Below, one piece after another: positions 50,821 to 58,877 of a stretch of 64,000 nt of DNA. Both the position numbers and the translations under genes were made by a program. Under the pieces are notes generated by a model, which had not been told where the DNA came from, ran no database searches, and saw nothing but the letters and a program-made list of their open reading frames with translations. The stretch lies in assembly GCA_963749605.1 (NCBI GenBank), contig CAVVNN010000004.1, positions 496,001-560,000 on the forward strand, written 5' to 3'. The stretch's first letter is position 1. Each line of letters begins with the position of its first letter. The stretch is from CAVVNN01 sp963749605 (GTDB lineage: Bacteria > Actinomycetota > Thermoleophilia > Solirubrobacterales > 70-9).

Positions 50821-52269
50821 GGGTATTTCCGGGCGTCGCTCCGTCCACTCGCCGTCGGCCGCCGCCTCGAGCTGGCCTGCAAGGGCGAGCAGAGTCGCCT
50901 CGTCGTTCTCGCGCCCCAGCAACTGCGCGCCGATCGGCAGCCCGGTCGCGGTGAACCCCGCCGGCACGCTGATGCCGGGCCAGCCGACCACGTTCCAGGC
51001 CCAGGCGAACGGGCAGGCGGCGCTGGCGGCAGTACTCGTCGCCCAGTAGCCGCGGCCGTCCATCGCGCCGATCCGCGGCGGCGGCGCCGCTGTGGTTGGG
51101 GTCAAGACGACGTCGACGCGCTCGAAGATGCGGCCGATCCGGCGCGCCAGCGCCGGCTCCGCCGCCCGTGACGCCACCAGCGGTGGGCCGCCGAGCAGGC
51201 GGCCGAGGCGTCCGTGGACGTGGGTGCGCGGCTCCAGGGGGGCGTCGTTGGGCACGCGGTCGCGCAGCCAGGCGTGCACTCCTCCCATTCCGCGCGGGAT
51301 GATTCCCAGCCCGACCAGCCCGTAGCTGGGATCGGTACGCACCACATCGTGGCCCAGCTCGGCGAGTCGCTCCGCGGTTCGTTCCGTCGCGGTCCGTACC
51401 TCTGGATCGACTTTGTCCGGGACGCCGAGTGGAGTCGCGAAGGAAAGGGCGACTCGCAGGTGTCGCGGCGGTTGAGAGGCGGCCGCGGCGAAGCTCTCGA
51501 AGTGGGGAGTGGGCCGGTGTAGGTCGCCCTCGCGGTTGCCTGTCACCGCGTCCAGCAGCAGGGCGGCGTCGGCGACGCTGCGTGTCAGCGGCCCGAAGCA
51601 GGTGAGCCCGTTGAAGGCCTCGGCGTCGGGCCAGGTGGAGATCCGTCCTCGCTGTGGCTTCAGCCCCACCAGCCCGGTCCAGGCGGCGGGGATGCGGACC
51701 GAGCCGGCTCCGTCGGAGCCGATCGCGCCGGCGACCAGCCTCGCCGCAACCGCTGCTGCGGCGCCACCGCTCGAGCCACCGGGCGTGTGGCCGGTGCTCC
51801 AGGGGTTGGAGGTCGCACCGAAGGCGGGGGACTCGGTGAACGGCCATTGGCCGACCTCGGGTGCGTGGGTCTTGCCGATCACGATCGCGCCGGCGGCCCG
51901 CAGACGCCGCACCAACTCCGCATCCTCCTTGGCCGGCGCGTGAGAGCCGCCGCAACCGAAGGGGGTGGTGTGTCCTGCGAGATCGACGTCGTCCTTGATC
52001 GCGATCGGCACCCCCAGCAGGGGCGCGCCGTCGCCGCTGGCGAGGCGCCTGTCGGCGGCGGCGGCTTCCTCGAGCGCCGCCTCCTCGCAGACGACGCGGA
52101 AAGCATTGAGAGTCGGCTGGGAAGCGGCGATCCGACGCAGGCACAGCTCCGTCAGCTCCTGTGAGGAGGCCTCCCCGCCGATCAGCATCAGCGCTTGCGC
52201 TTCGAGGCCGGCGAAAGCCAGCTCGTCCTCGGATTGAGCGGTCGGTGCGGAAGCCTTGCTCTCGGTCAT
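50818..52269 (-). CDS. amidase (amidase signature family)
   Basis: A 483-residue amidase. The Ser-cisSer-Lys triad of the family is complete: Lys92 (AIKDDVDLAG), Ser167 (GHTPGGSSGG) and Ser190 (GSDGAGSVRIPA). It is probably cytoplasmic and soluble, with no signal peptide. It may hydrolyse small amides, or transamidate. The ATG at 52269 has GGAG upstream. The gene is divergent from a TetR-family regulator, and the shared 57-base region contains a palindrome at 52292-52303, which suggests control by that regulator. Confidence 0.93.
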   Translation of the reverse strand: MTESKASAPTAQSEDELAFAGLEAQALMLIGGEASSQELTELCLRRIAASQPTLNAFRVVCEEAALEEAAAADRRLASGDGAPLLGVPIAIKDDVDLAGHTTPFGCGGSHAPAKEDAELVRRLRAAGAIVIGKTHAPEVGQWPFTESPAFGATSNPWSTGHTPGGSSGGAAAAVAARLVAGAIGSDGAGSVRIPAAWTGLVGLKPQRGRISTWPDAEAFNGLTCFGPLTRSVADAALLLDAVTGNREGDLHRPTPHFESFAAAASQPPRHLRVALSFATPLGVPDKVDPEVRTATERTAERLAELGHDVVRTDPSYGLVGLGIIPRGMGGVHAWLRDRVPNDAPLEPRTHVHGRLGRLLGGPPLVASRAAEPALARRIGRIFERVDVVLTPTTAAPPPRIGAMDGRGYWATSTAASAACPFAWAWNVVGWPGISVPAGFTATGLPIGAQLLGRENDEATLLALAGQLEAAADGEWTERRPEIP

Positions 52270-52291
52270 CTGCTCTCCAGGTATTGTTAGG

Positions 52292-52303
52292 TCGTTCGAA
52301 CGA
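52292..52303. promoter_or_regulatory. 12-bp perfect palindrome TCGTTCGAACGA between amidase and TetR genes
   Basis: A perfect 12-base palindrome, TCGTTCGAACGA, followed by a second CGAACGA-like half, lies between the divergent amidase and TetR genes. TetR-family repressors usually bind such palindromes in the divergent region with the gene they control. The inducer may be an amide substrate or product of the amidase. Confidence 0.55.
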
Positions 52304-52326
52304 ACGATAGTCGAAGCGCGAGGCCG

Positions 52327-52950
52327 ATGCCCGCAACTGCAGCCACAGATCCCGCTCAGGACAAACGCGACAAGCGCGAGGCGCCCGAAACGCGCGAGCG
52401 CATACTGCGCGCCGCCCTCGAGCTGATCGGCCGAGAGGGGATCGCCGCCGTCAGCAACCGCCGGCTGGCCCAGGCGGCCGGGGTGTCGTTGGGATCGTTG
52501 ACCTATCACTTCCCCAGCCAGGCCACCTTGCTGCGTGAGAGCCTGTTCCTCTACGTGGGGGAGGAGGTCACCCGCTTGGAGGCGATCGCCGCCGGCCTGC
52601 GCGCCCGCTGCCCCCATCCCAGCACCGAGGAGGTGGCCGCGGAGGTCCAGCGGATCGCCACCGAGAGCGCCGATCGCCCCGAGCAGGTCGCCGAGCTGGA
52701 GCTGCACCTGCGCGCTTCGCGGGACCCCGCCCTTCAGGATGCCTCCCGGCGCTGCTTTGCCGCCTACGAAGGCGTCGCGGCGGCTGCACTGGAATCCCTC
52801 GGAGTCCCCGACGCCTCGCGCCACGCCCGGGCAGTCGTCGCGCTGATGACCGGGATGGGCATACAGCGCCTCGGGGCCGGTGTCCACGATGCGAGCGGCG
52901 TCGCCCAGGCCCTGCTCACGATCGTCCGTGGCGCGCTCGCCGAAGGATGA
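52327..52950 (+). CDS. TetR/AcrR-family transcriptional regulator
   Basis: A 207-residue repressor. The N-terminal helix-turn-helix is complete: RERILRAALELIGREGIAAV, then SNRRLAQAAGVSLGSLTYHF with PSQATLLRESLFLY. The C-terminal ligand domain is all-helical, with a conserved LMTGMGIQRLGAGVHDASG end. The start at ATG 52327 lies just after the palindrome. It is divergent from the amidase and probably represses it and itself. Confidence 0.92.
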   Translation: MPATAATDPAQDKRDKREAPETRERILRAALELIGREGIAAVSNRRLAQAAGVSLGSLTYHFPSQATLLRESLFLYVGEEVTRLEAIAAGLRARCPHPSTEEVAAEVQRIATESADRPEQVAELELHLRASRDPALQDASRRCFAAYEGVAAAALESLGVPDASRHARAVVALMTGMGIQRLGAGVHDASGVAQALLTIVRGALAEG

Positions 52951-52981
52951 CTTAGGTACCTTGAACCGGAGGAGGATTGCA

Positions 52982-53740
52982 ATGGGAAAGAAGATCCCGA
53001 TTGCTGCGACGCTGGGCCTGCTCGTTGTGGCTGGCACGGCGAGCGCTGTGCAGATACGGATGGGGGACATCATCCTCAACGCGCACGGCAGCTTCTCGCC
53101 GAGAGCGCTGCCCAAGCACGAAGATGCCCCGATCACCCTGCACGGCGGCGGCAAGGTCTCCACGGTCTCCGGCGAACTCCCCCCGATCGTGGAAACGCTC
53201 AACATCGAATTCGACCGCCACGGCTCGGTGCAGACCGTCGGCCTGGAAGTCTGCACGTCCGGAAAGCTGCAGGCCACCGACGTGCCCGCTGCCCGCCGCG
53301 CCTGCCCAAACGCGATCGTAGGCAAGGGCGTCGGCCACGCGATCGTCGCCTTCCCCGAACAGAGGCCGATCCCGATCTCTTCGCCGATCACGATCTTCAA
53401 CGGCCCCAAGCGCCACGGCGACGACACGGTGCTTGCCCACGCCTACACCACCGTTCCGGTCCCGACCACCTTAATCGTCCCGGTCGTGATCGAAAGAATC
53501 CACCACGGCGTATACGGCTACCGGACCAAAGCGAGGATTCCCAAGATCGCCGGCGGCGCCGGCCATCCGATCTCGGGCTCACTGAGGATCGGAAAAAAAT
53601 GGACCCACAGAGGCCGCAAGCACAGCTACGTCAACGCCCGCTGCGAAACCGGGCACCTGCAGGCTCGCGTCGAAGTCACCTTCAAGGACGAAACCTCTCT
53701 CAGGGGCACCTTCTTCCAGACCTGCAAGGTGCGGACGTAA
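52982..53740 (+). CDS. exported beta-rich protein of a lineage-specific family
   Basis: A 252-residue protein with a signal peptide (IPIAATLGLLVVAGTASA, cleavage after TASA) and a mature part with many beta-like segments: LNAHGSFSPRALPKHEDAPI, then FDRHGSVQTVGLEVCTSGKL and GSLRIGKKWTHRGRKHSYVN, ending in a TFFQTCKVRT segment. It has paired cysteines. Proteins of this sort are common in Solirubrobacterales and Thermoleophilia and have no known role. The ATG at 52982 follows GGAGGA. The sulfatase begins 9 bases downstream. Confidence 0.78.
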   Translation: MGKKIPIAATLGLLVVAGTASAVQIRMGDIILNAHGSFSPRALPKHEDAPITLHGGGKVSTVSGELPPIVETLNIEFDRHGSVQTVGLEVCTSGKLQATDVPAARRACPNAIVGKGVGHAIVAFPEQRPIPISSPITIFNGPKRHGDDTVLAHAYTTVPVPTTLIVPVVIERIHHGVYGYRTKARIPKIAGGAGHPISGSLRIGKKWTHRGRKHSYVNARCETGHLQARVEVTFKDETSLRGTFFQTCKVRT

Positions 53741-53749
53741 GCTGCACTC

Positions 53750-55382
53750 ATGGATGGTTCGGGCGCGGGGAAGAGCGGGTTCACCCGTAAGGAGCTGCTC
53801 GAGTCCGGAGCAACGGCGGCCTCGGCCCTGCTGTTGGCACAGGGTGCCGGGGTCGAGCGGGCGCTCGCCGCCTCGAGGGGGAAGCGGCGCGACGTCGCGG
53901 GGATGAACATCGTCCTCTTCCTCACCGACCAGGAACGCGCGATCCAGCACTTCCCGCCGAACTGGCTGCGGCGAGAACCTGCCGGGGATGCGGCGACTGC
54001 GACGACACGGGCTCAGCTTCGAACGCGCCTTCACCAACGCCTGCATGTGCTCCCCGGCGCGCTCGACCCTGATGAGCGGCTACTTCCCGGCGCAGCACGG
54101 GGTGAAGTACACGCTCGAGGAAGACATGCCGGCCTCCGAATACCCGCAGGTGGAGCTGCCGACCGACCTGAAGAACCTCGCCACGGTGATGAAGGCGGCC
54201 GGCTACAACGTCGTCTACAAGGGCAAGTGGCACTGCTCGAAGCCGGCCCAGAAGGAAAACGCCGTCCCGGCCGACCTCGAAAAGTACGGCTTCCTGCGCT
54301 GGGACCCGCCCGACGCCGGCGCCAACCAGACCGTCCCCGAGGCCGGCGGCGGCAAAGTCGACAACGACGGGCGCTTCATCAACTCGGTCGGCGAAGCGGC
54401 CGCGGGAACCGAGGGGGCGCTCCAGTACCTGGGTTCGACGGCAGCGCAGCAGCAGCCCTTCTTCATGGTGATCTCACTGGTCAACCCGCACGACGTCCTC
54501 TTCTACCCGGGCTCCGGCTTCGAAGAAGACGAATACGACCAGTCCTGGCTGGAAGGGAACATTCACCTGCCGGAGACCGTCGACGAAGACCTCTCGACCA
54601 AGCCCTCGGTCCAGGAACAGTTCCTGCGGATCTTCAACCTGACCGGGAAACTGAAAACGCCGGCGCAGAAACGCAACTACCTGAACTTCTACGGCAACCT
54701 GATGCGCTCCTCCGACGGCTACCTCGTCGACGTACTCGACAAGCTGGAAGAAACCGGCCTCTTCGACAACACGCTGGTGATCCGCACCGCCGACCACGGC
54801 GAGATGGGCCTTGCCCACGGCGGCCTGCGGCAGAAGAACTTCAACTTCTACGAGGAGGCGCTGCGGGTGCCGCTCGTCTACTCCAACCCGACGCTCTTTC
54901 CGCGGCCGGCGAGCAGCGACGCGCTGGTCTCCCACGTCGACTTCCTGCCGACGCTGGCGAGCCTGGCGGCGGCGCCGAAGGGCGCCCGCGCCAACTGGGA
55001 GGGAGTCGACTACTCGAAGCTGGTCCTGCACCCGTCCTCGAACCGCTCCACCCAGGACTACGTCGTCTTCACCTACGACGACTACCAGTCCGGCCAGGCC
55101 CACGGCCCCTACCCGAAACCGCCGAACCACGTGGTCAGCATCCGCGAAGGGCGCTGGAAGATGGCCAAGTACTACGACGTCAAGCACCGGAAGCGGCCGC
55201 AGTGGGAGATGTACGACCTGAAGAAAGACCCGCTGGAGAAGACGAACCTCGCCTACAAGGGCTACGAACGCTCTCCCGCGCAGGAGAAGCAGTTCCAGCG
55301 ACTCAAACGGAAGCTGGCCCGGGTCGAGAAGACCCGCCTGCAGCCGCTCGGCCGTGCGCCAGTTTCCCCGCCGGGAGCTTGA
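53750..55382 (+). pseudogene. arylsulfatase-type enzyme with a frameshift near its start
   Basis: A sulfatase split in two frames. The first (ATG 53750) has a hydrophobic leader-like segment (LLESGATAASALLLAQGAGV) and the sulfatase beta-strand NIVLFLTDQERAIQHFPP. The sense then jumps near 53974 to the second frame, which starts LPGMRRLRRHGLSFERAFTN, has the formylglycine motif CSPARS in ACMCSPARSTLMSG and continues with KGKWHC, MVISLVNPHDVLF, RTADHGEMGLAHGG and WEMYDLKKDPLEKTNL. One extra base explains the join. The C-terminal two thirds look intact, so this is recent decay or an assembly indel. Confidence 0.75.
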
Positions 55383-55461
55383 CTGAGTCTTTACCTAATT
55401 TTGACCTGCCGCCAATCTTCGGCGGGGATGCTGCTCGCGTCACCCAACGAAGGAGGCGACC

Positions 55462-55665
55462 ATGCCCCAGATACTCGTAGTGACCGACACTCCGGAGGAG
55501 ACCGCAGACACGGTCGTGTATCGAGAGCGGATCGCCCTGACAGACCTCGAGTCCGACCACTACTCGGGCCAGCTGGTCGAGCGAGTCGGCTGGGCCGTGC
55601 TAGACGCCGACGAGCTCGAGCACAAAGGTCCGACTCGCCTCGCATCCGACCGCGCAGTGAGCTGA
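55462..55665 (+). CDS. small conserved-looking protein, unknown
   Basis: A 67-residue soluble protein. It starts PQILVVTDTPEETADTVVYR, then ERIALTDLESDHYSGQLVER and GWAVLDADELEHKGPTRLAS. No family is recognised. The strong ribosome binding site (AAGGAGGCGACC) before the ATG and the distinct terminator downstream argue that it is expressed. It is convergent with the thioredoxin-like gene. Confidence 0.65.
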   Translation: MPQILVVTDTPEETADTVVYRERIALTDLESDHYSGQLVERVGWAVLDADELEHKGPTRLASDRAVS

Positions 55666-55668
55666 GCC

Positions 55669-55696
55669 CTGAGGCGGTTCCGCGGAACCGCCTCAG
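55669..55696. terminator. 28-base perfect palindrome between convergent genes
   Basis: CTGAGGCGGTTC and CCGCCTCAG sides form a fully self-complementary 28-base palindrome with no loop spacer. It overlaps the stop codon of the minus-strand thioredoxin-like gene and lies 4 bases after the upstream gene's stop. No U-run follows, so termination strength is not obvious. Confidence 0.6.
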
Positions 55697-56526
55697 GTTC
55701 CGGGCGGCACGATGCCGGCGGCGAAGCTGATCGACCAGATCCTGAGACCGGGAGAGGGGCGGAGGGTGGCGGTGTGGCTCTCGTGGCTCGGATGCTCGGC
55801 GAGGGTGTAGAGGGCCGGATCTGTCACCTGGACCGGGTCGTGGACTGAGCCGTCTAGTTCGATGGTCAGCTCGCCCACTCCCTCGACCGTCGCGTAGGCG
55901 CCCCCGGCTGCGTACTCGACGGCCAGCTCTTCGCCATCCTCGCCCGCCGTCCACGGTTGCTCCCAGGAGCCGCCGGGGAAGATCTCCTCGGTGGGCGCGA
56001 TCACACGAGCGCCCGGTCCGTCGGTGGGGCGGAGGGGGGGCATCGGGTCGGGCAGCTCGCGGAGGGCGTCTATCTCTCGCAGCTCCTCCTGAATCGCCAG
56101 CTCGGTTCCGATGTAGTCGCCCTCGCCGAAGTGGAACCAGGCGAGGGTGCCGCCTCGACTCCAGAGGAAGAGGCTGGGCCAGCCCTCGCAGCCGTAGCTG
56201 AGCCAGAGGTCTCGGTCGGCGTCGATCGCCACCGGGAATTCGATTTCGAGGCGGTTCAGGCCGGCGACGACGACGTCGGGGTCGGCGCCGAAGGGGAAGC
56301 GCGGGGCCTGGACGCCGATCACGCTCAGGCCCGCGTCGCGGTAGCGGCGGTGCCACTCGGTCACGTAGGGGAGGGTCCGTACGCTGTTGAGTTGGGCGAA
56401 GTCGAAGAAGTGAACTAGGGCTGGGCCGCCTGCGGTGACCTCGTGCATTGGACCGGGCGCCTCCCCGGCCCAGGCGATCCGGTCCGGCAGATCCGGGGCG
56501 GCGATGTTGTCTCGGCCGGGGCGCAA
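55693..56526 (-). CDS. thioredoxin-fold protein (DipZ/TlpA-like) lacking the active-site cysteines
   Basis: A 277-residue protein of the redoxin type. The N-terminal half matches the DipZ/YneN-like thioredoxin fold: APDLPDRIAWAGEAPGPM, LVHFFDFAQLNSVRTLPYV, WHRRYRDAGLSVIGVQAPRF and PVAIDADRDLWLSYG. Where relatives have a C-I-N-C-type active site, this protein has A-Q-L-N-S, so both redox cysteines are missing. A C-terminal beta-rich half (TIELDGSVHDPVQVTDPALY) follows, as in DipZ-type C-terminal domains. The start is a TTG at 56526. It is divergent from the next membrane operon. Confidence 0.8.
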   Translation of the reverse strand: MRPGRDNIAAPDLPDRIAWAGEAPGPMHEVTAGGPALVHFFDFAQLNSVRTLPYVTEWHRRYRDAGLSVIGVQAPRFPFGADPDVVVAGLNRLEIEFPVAIDADRDLWLSYGCEGWPSLFLWSRGGTLAWFHFGEGDYIGTELAIQEELREIDALRELPDPMPPLRPTDGPGARVIAPTEEIFPGGSWEQPWTAGEDGEELAVEYAAGGAYATVEGVGELTIELDGSVHDPVQVTDPALYTLAEHPSHESHTATLRPSPGLRIWSISFAAGIVPPGT

Positions 56527-56552
56527 GGGCGCGGACGTTATCCTGGGCCAGG

Positions 56553-56807
56553 ATGTCGCCCCTCAACGGCTTGCTCGAGTTTGTTCTCCCGGTCGTCCCG
56601 CTCCTTCTCCTAGTCGTTTCGCTGTTGTTCGGCCACTACCCGGGCGCCGAGGCGATCGCGCGGCTGTCAGAGCGCGTCGCTCCGAGGCGACCGCCCAGGT
56701 CCGCCGCGAGCCAGCGACGCCCGGCGCCTCCGCGCTCCCATGCGGCGAGCGGTGGCCTGCTGATCGCCTTCCGCCTCGCCCAGCGCCCGCCTCCTCTCCA
56801 CGCCTAG
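56553..56807 (+). CDS. small single-pass membrane protein, first of a four-gene operon
   Basis: An 84-residue protein with a hydrophobic N-terminal segment (FVLPVVPLLLLVVSLLF, about residues 10-27) and a basic, Arg/Pro-rich cytoplasmic tail (LSERVAPRRPPRSAASQRRP). No family is recognised. The ATG at 56553 has a purine-rich upstream segment. It is divergent from the thioredoxin-like gene and lies 82 bases before the cupredoxin-like gene, in the same direction as the following genes. Confidence 0.6.
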   Translation: MSPLNGLLEFVLPVVPLLLLVVSLLFGHYPGAEAIARLSERVAPRRPPRSAASQRRPAPPRSHAASGGLLIAFRLAQRPPPLHA

Positions 56808-56889
56808 ATCAAGCATCTAGTCGCGGCCGACCGGTCGCGCAAGGGTCGGTGCGGGCTGTGCCCCCGCGCCCTGAGCGAAGGAGCAAGAG

Positions 56890-57267
56890 ATGAATTCGAG
56901 CACTGTGCGTGTGGTCGTGGGTATCGCGATCGTCGTCGTGGCGGTCGTGCTGCTGGTCGTCCTCAAGGACAACGGCGGCGGCGTCAAGAGCAGCAACGCG
57001 AACGGGAAGGACCCGGTCGTCGTGGTCAAGAACGGCAAGCCGGTCGGGGGGATCCGAACCCTGACCTACAACAAGGGCGACCGGATCCGCTTCAAGGTGG
57101 ACTCGGACGTCAGCGACGAGGTGCATCTTCACGGCTATGACGCGATGAAGGATGTCAAGGCCGGCGGCTCGGTCAGCTTCGACGTCCCGGCGACGATCGA
57201 AGGGGTCTTCGAGGCCGAGCTGGAGGGTCGCAAGGAGCAGATTGCGGAAATCACGGTCAACCCATGA
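56890..57267 (+). CDS. membrane-anchored cupredoxin-like protein
   Basis: A 125-residue protein with a membrane anchor at about 7-27 (VVVGIAIVVVAVVLLVVLKD), a short Gly/Asn linker and a beta-sandwich of the cupredoxin type: PVVVVKNGKPVGGIRTLTYN, KGDRIRFKVDSDVSDEVHLH and SFDVPATIEGVFEAELEGRK. One histidine pair (HLH) could bind metal, but the usual Cys and Met ligands are absent, so a copper-binding role is not certain. A good ribosome binding site, GGAGCAAGAG, precedes the ATG. The end overlaps the next gene by 4 bases. Confidence 0.75.
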   Translation: MNSSTVRVVVGIAIVVVAVVLLVVLKDNGGGVKSSNANGKDPVVVVKNGKPVGGIRTLTYNKGDRIRFKVDSDVSDEVHLHGYDAMKDVKAGGSVSFDVPATIEGVFEAELEGRKEQIAEITVNP

Positions 57268-58658
57268 CCTGGCTGCCGGTCGCCCACGCGCTGGTCGCGC
57301 GCAAAGACCTGCCGATCCCCGCCTGGTTGTTCGCCTGGGGGGCGTCGATCGTCCTGATCGTCTCCTTCTTCGCGCTCTCGGCTCTGTGGCGCACGCCCCG
57401 CTTCGAGCAGGAACGGTGGCGGCCTTTCGGCGACCGGCTTTCGCGGGGCCTGCTCTCACTGCCCGCGCAGGCGCTCTGCGGGGCGATCGGCATCTTCCTG
57501 CTCGGCGTCGCCGTCTACGCCGGGCTGCGCGGCACCGAAGCGCCGGACCGCAATTTCGCCCTCACCTTTCTCTTCGTCACCTGCTGGCTCGGCTTCCCGC
57601 TGTTCAGCGTCCTGCTGGGCGACGTGTTCAGGCCATTCAACCCGTGGCGGGCGATCGGGAGGATGGCGGGCGGCGCGTTCGAGGCGGTGTCCCGCCAGCG
57701 AGCCGCGCACCTTGCCTATCCCGAGGCGCTGGGTCGCTGGCCGGCGGCGATCGGCCTGCTGGCGTTCGTCTGGCTGGAGGTCGTCTACGGCGCCAGCGGC
57801 GGGGTCGCGGTTGGGCTCTCGCCGCACGCCGCGGGGGTCGCGGCGCTCCTCTACAGCGGCTACACGCTGGCGTTGATGGCGCTGTTCGGGGTCGAGGAGT
57901 GGTGCGATCGCGGCGAGGTGTTCTCGGTCTTCTTCGGGATGCTCTCCCAGCTCGCGCCGTTCGGCGTCAGGGACGGCAGGCTGGGGAGAAGGCGGCCGTT
58001 CTCGGCAGCCGGCCACTGGGCCACCGTGCCCGGCTCGGCGGCGGTGGTGCTCGCCTCGATCGCCTCGACCAGCTTCGACGGAGCCCAGGAGGGGGCGCTC
58101 AAGGGCGCCATCGTCAGCACCTTCAACCGGCTGGTCGACGCCGGTTTAGGCCTCTCCGCCGCGCTGCGCCTCTCCGACACCGTCTTCATGCTCGTCTGCT
58201 TCGCCGGGGTCGCCCTCGTCTACCTGCTCGGGGTGCGGGGGATGCGGACGGTGCGCGGCGCGCCGTCGTTCGCCACGCTGCGCTCCGGCTTCGCCCACAC
58301 GCTGATCCCGATCGCCTTCGCCTACCTGGTCGCCCACTACTTCAGCCTCTTCGTCTTCCAGGAGCAGGCGCAGTTCACCTACCTGCTCTCAGATCCTCTG
58401 GGCACTGCGACCACCGACCTCTTCGGGACCGCCTCCGGGGGAGTCGACTTCCAGCTGCTCAGCGCCAACGTCATCTGGTACGTCCAGGTCGGCGCGCTCG
58501 TCCTCGGCCACGTCCTCGGCCTCACGCTCGCCCATGACCGAGCCCTTCTCTACTGGAGCGACTACCGCCAGGCGACCCGCTCCCAGTACTGGATGCTCGC
58601 CGTGATGGTCGCCTTCACCTGCTTCGGCCTCTACCTGCTGTCGGTCGCCAACGCATGA
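57264..58658 (+). CDS. polytopic membrane protein (fenitrothion-hydrolase-like)
   Basis: A 464-residue integral membrane protein with about ten hydrophobic segments. Its sequence resembles proteins that are annotated as fenitrothion hydrolase in actinobacteria (the FedA/FedB family), from memory of the annotation and not confirmed here. Distinct stretches are TFLFVTCWLGFPLFSVLLGD, VFRPFNPWRAIGRMAGGAFE and LIPIAFAYLVAHYFSLFVFQ. It carries conserved His and Glu residues near membrane faces that might bind metal. It is translationally coupled to the cupredoxin-like gene (ATGA) and to the next small gene (ATGA). The natural substrate is unknown. Confidence 0.7.
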   Translation: MTWLPVAHALVARKDLPIPAWLFAWGASIVLIVSFFALSALWRTPRFEQERWRPFGDRLSRGLLSLPAQALCGAIGIFLLGVAVYAGLRGTEAPDRNFALTFLFVTCWLGFPLFSVLLGDVFRPFNPWRAIGRMAGGAFEAVSRQRAAHLAYPEALGRWPAAIGLLAFVWLEVVYGASGGVAVGLSPHAAGVAALLYSGYTLALMALFGVEEWCDRGEVFSVFFGMLSQLAPFGVRDGRLGRRRPFSAAGHWATVPGSAAVVLASIASTSFDGAQEGALKGAIVSTFNRLVDAGLGLSAALRLSDTVFMLVCFAGVALVYLLGVRGMRTVRGAPSFATLRSGFAHTLIPIAFAYLVAHYFSLFVFQEQAQFTYLLSDPLGTATTDLFGTASGGVDFQLLSANVIWYVQVGALVLGHVLGLTLAHDRALLYWSDYRQATRSQYWMLAVMVAFTCFGLYLLSVANA

Positions 58659-58849
58659 CCTTGCCCTTTGCCCACGTCGGCCACTACCTCTGGATCCTCT
58701 ACGTCCTCCCGGTCCTGATCGTCATCGCCTCAATCGTCAAGACCACGATTTCTGAAAAGCGCGAGGACCGGGACGATTCGACGGCGGGTGGCGCGGGGGA
58801 GGGTCCGAGAACGGACAAACCTGCCCGCCCGCAGGACCCTCCCCCGTGA
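58655..58849 (+). CDS. small single-pass membrane protein, last of the operon
   Basis: A 64-residue protein with one membrane helix (YLWILYVLPVLIVIASIV, about 12-29) and a charged, then Gly/Pro-rich tail. It starts with an ATGA overlap on the previous gene's stop. The coding sequence of the tail contains a 12-base inverted repeat that may act as a terminator. It may be an accessory subunit of the polytopic membrane protein. Confidence 0.7.
   Translation: MTLPFAHVGHYLWILYVLPVLIVIASIVKTTISEKREDRDDSTAGGAGEGPRTDKPARPQDPPP
58795..58845 (+). terminator. 12-bp stem hairpin inside the 3' end of the membrane-operon gene
   Basis: GGGGGAGGGTCC at 58795-58806 and GGACCCTCCCCC at 58834-58845 form a 12-base perfect stem around a 27-base loop. 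It lies inside the last 60 bases of the coding sequence of the last operon gene, 5 bases before its end. This placement fits a terminator that overlaps coding sequence, as with other gene ends in this window. Confidence 0.55.
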
Positions 58850-58877
58850 CAGGACCCGCCGCCGGAACGCTCTGGCT

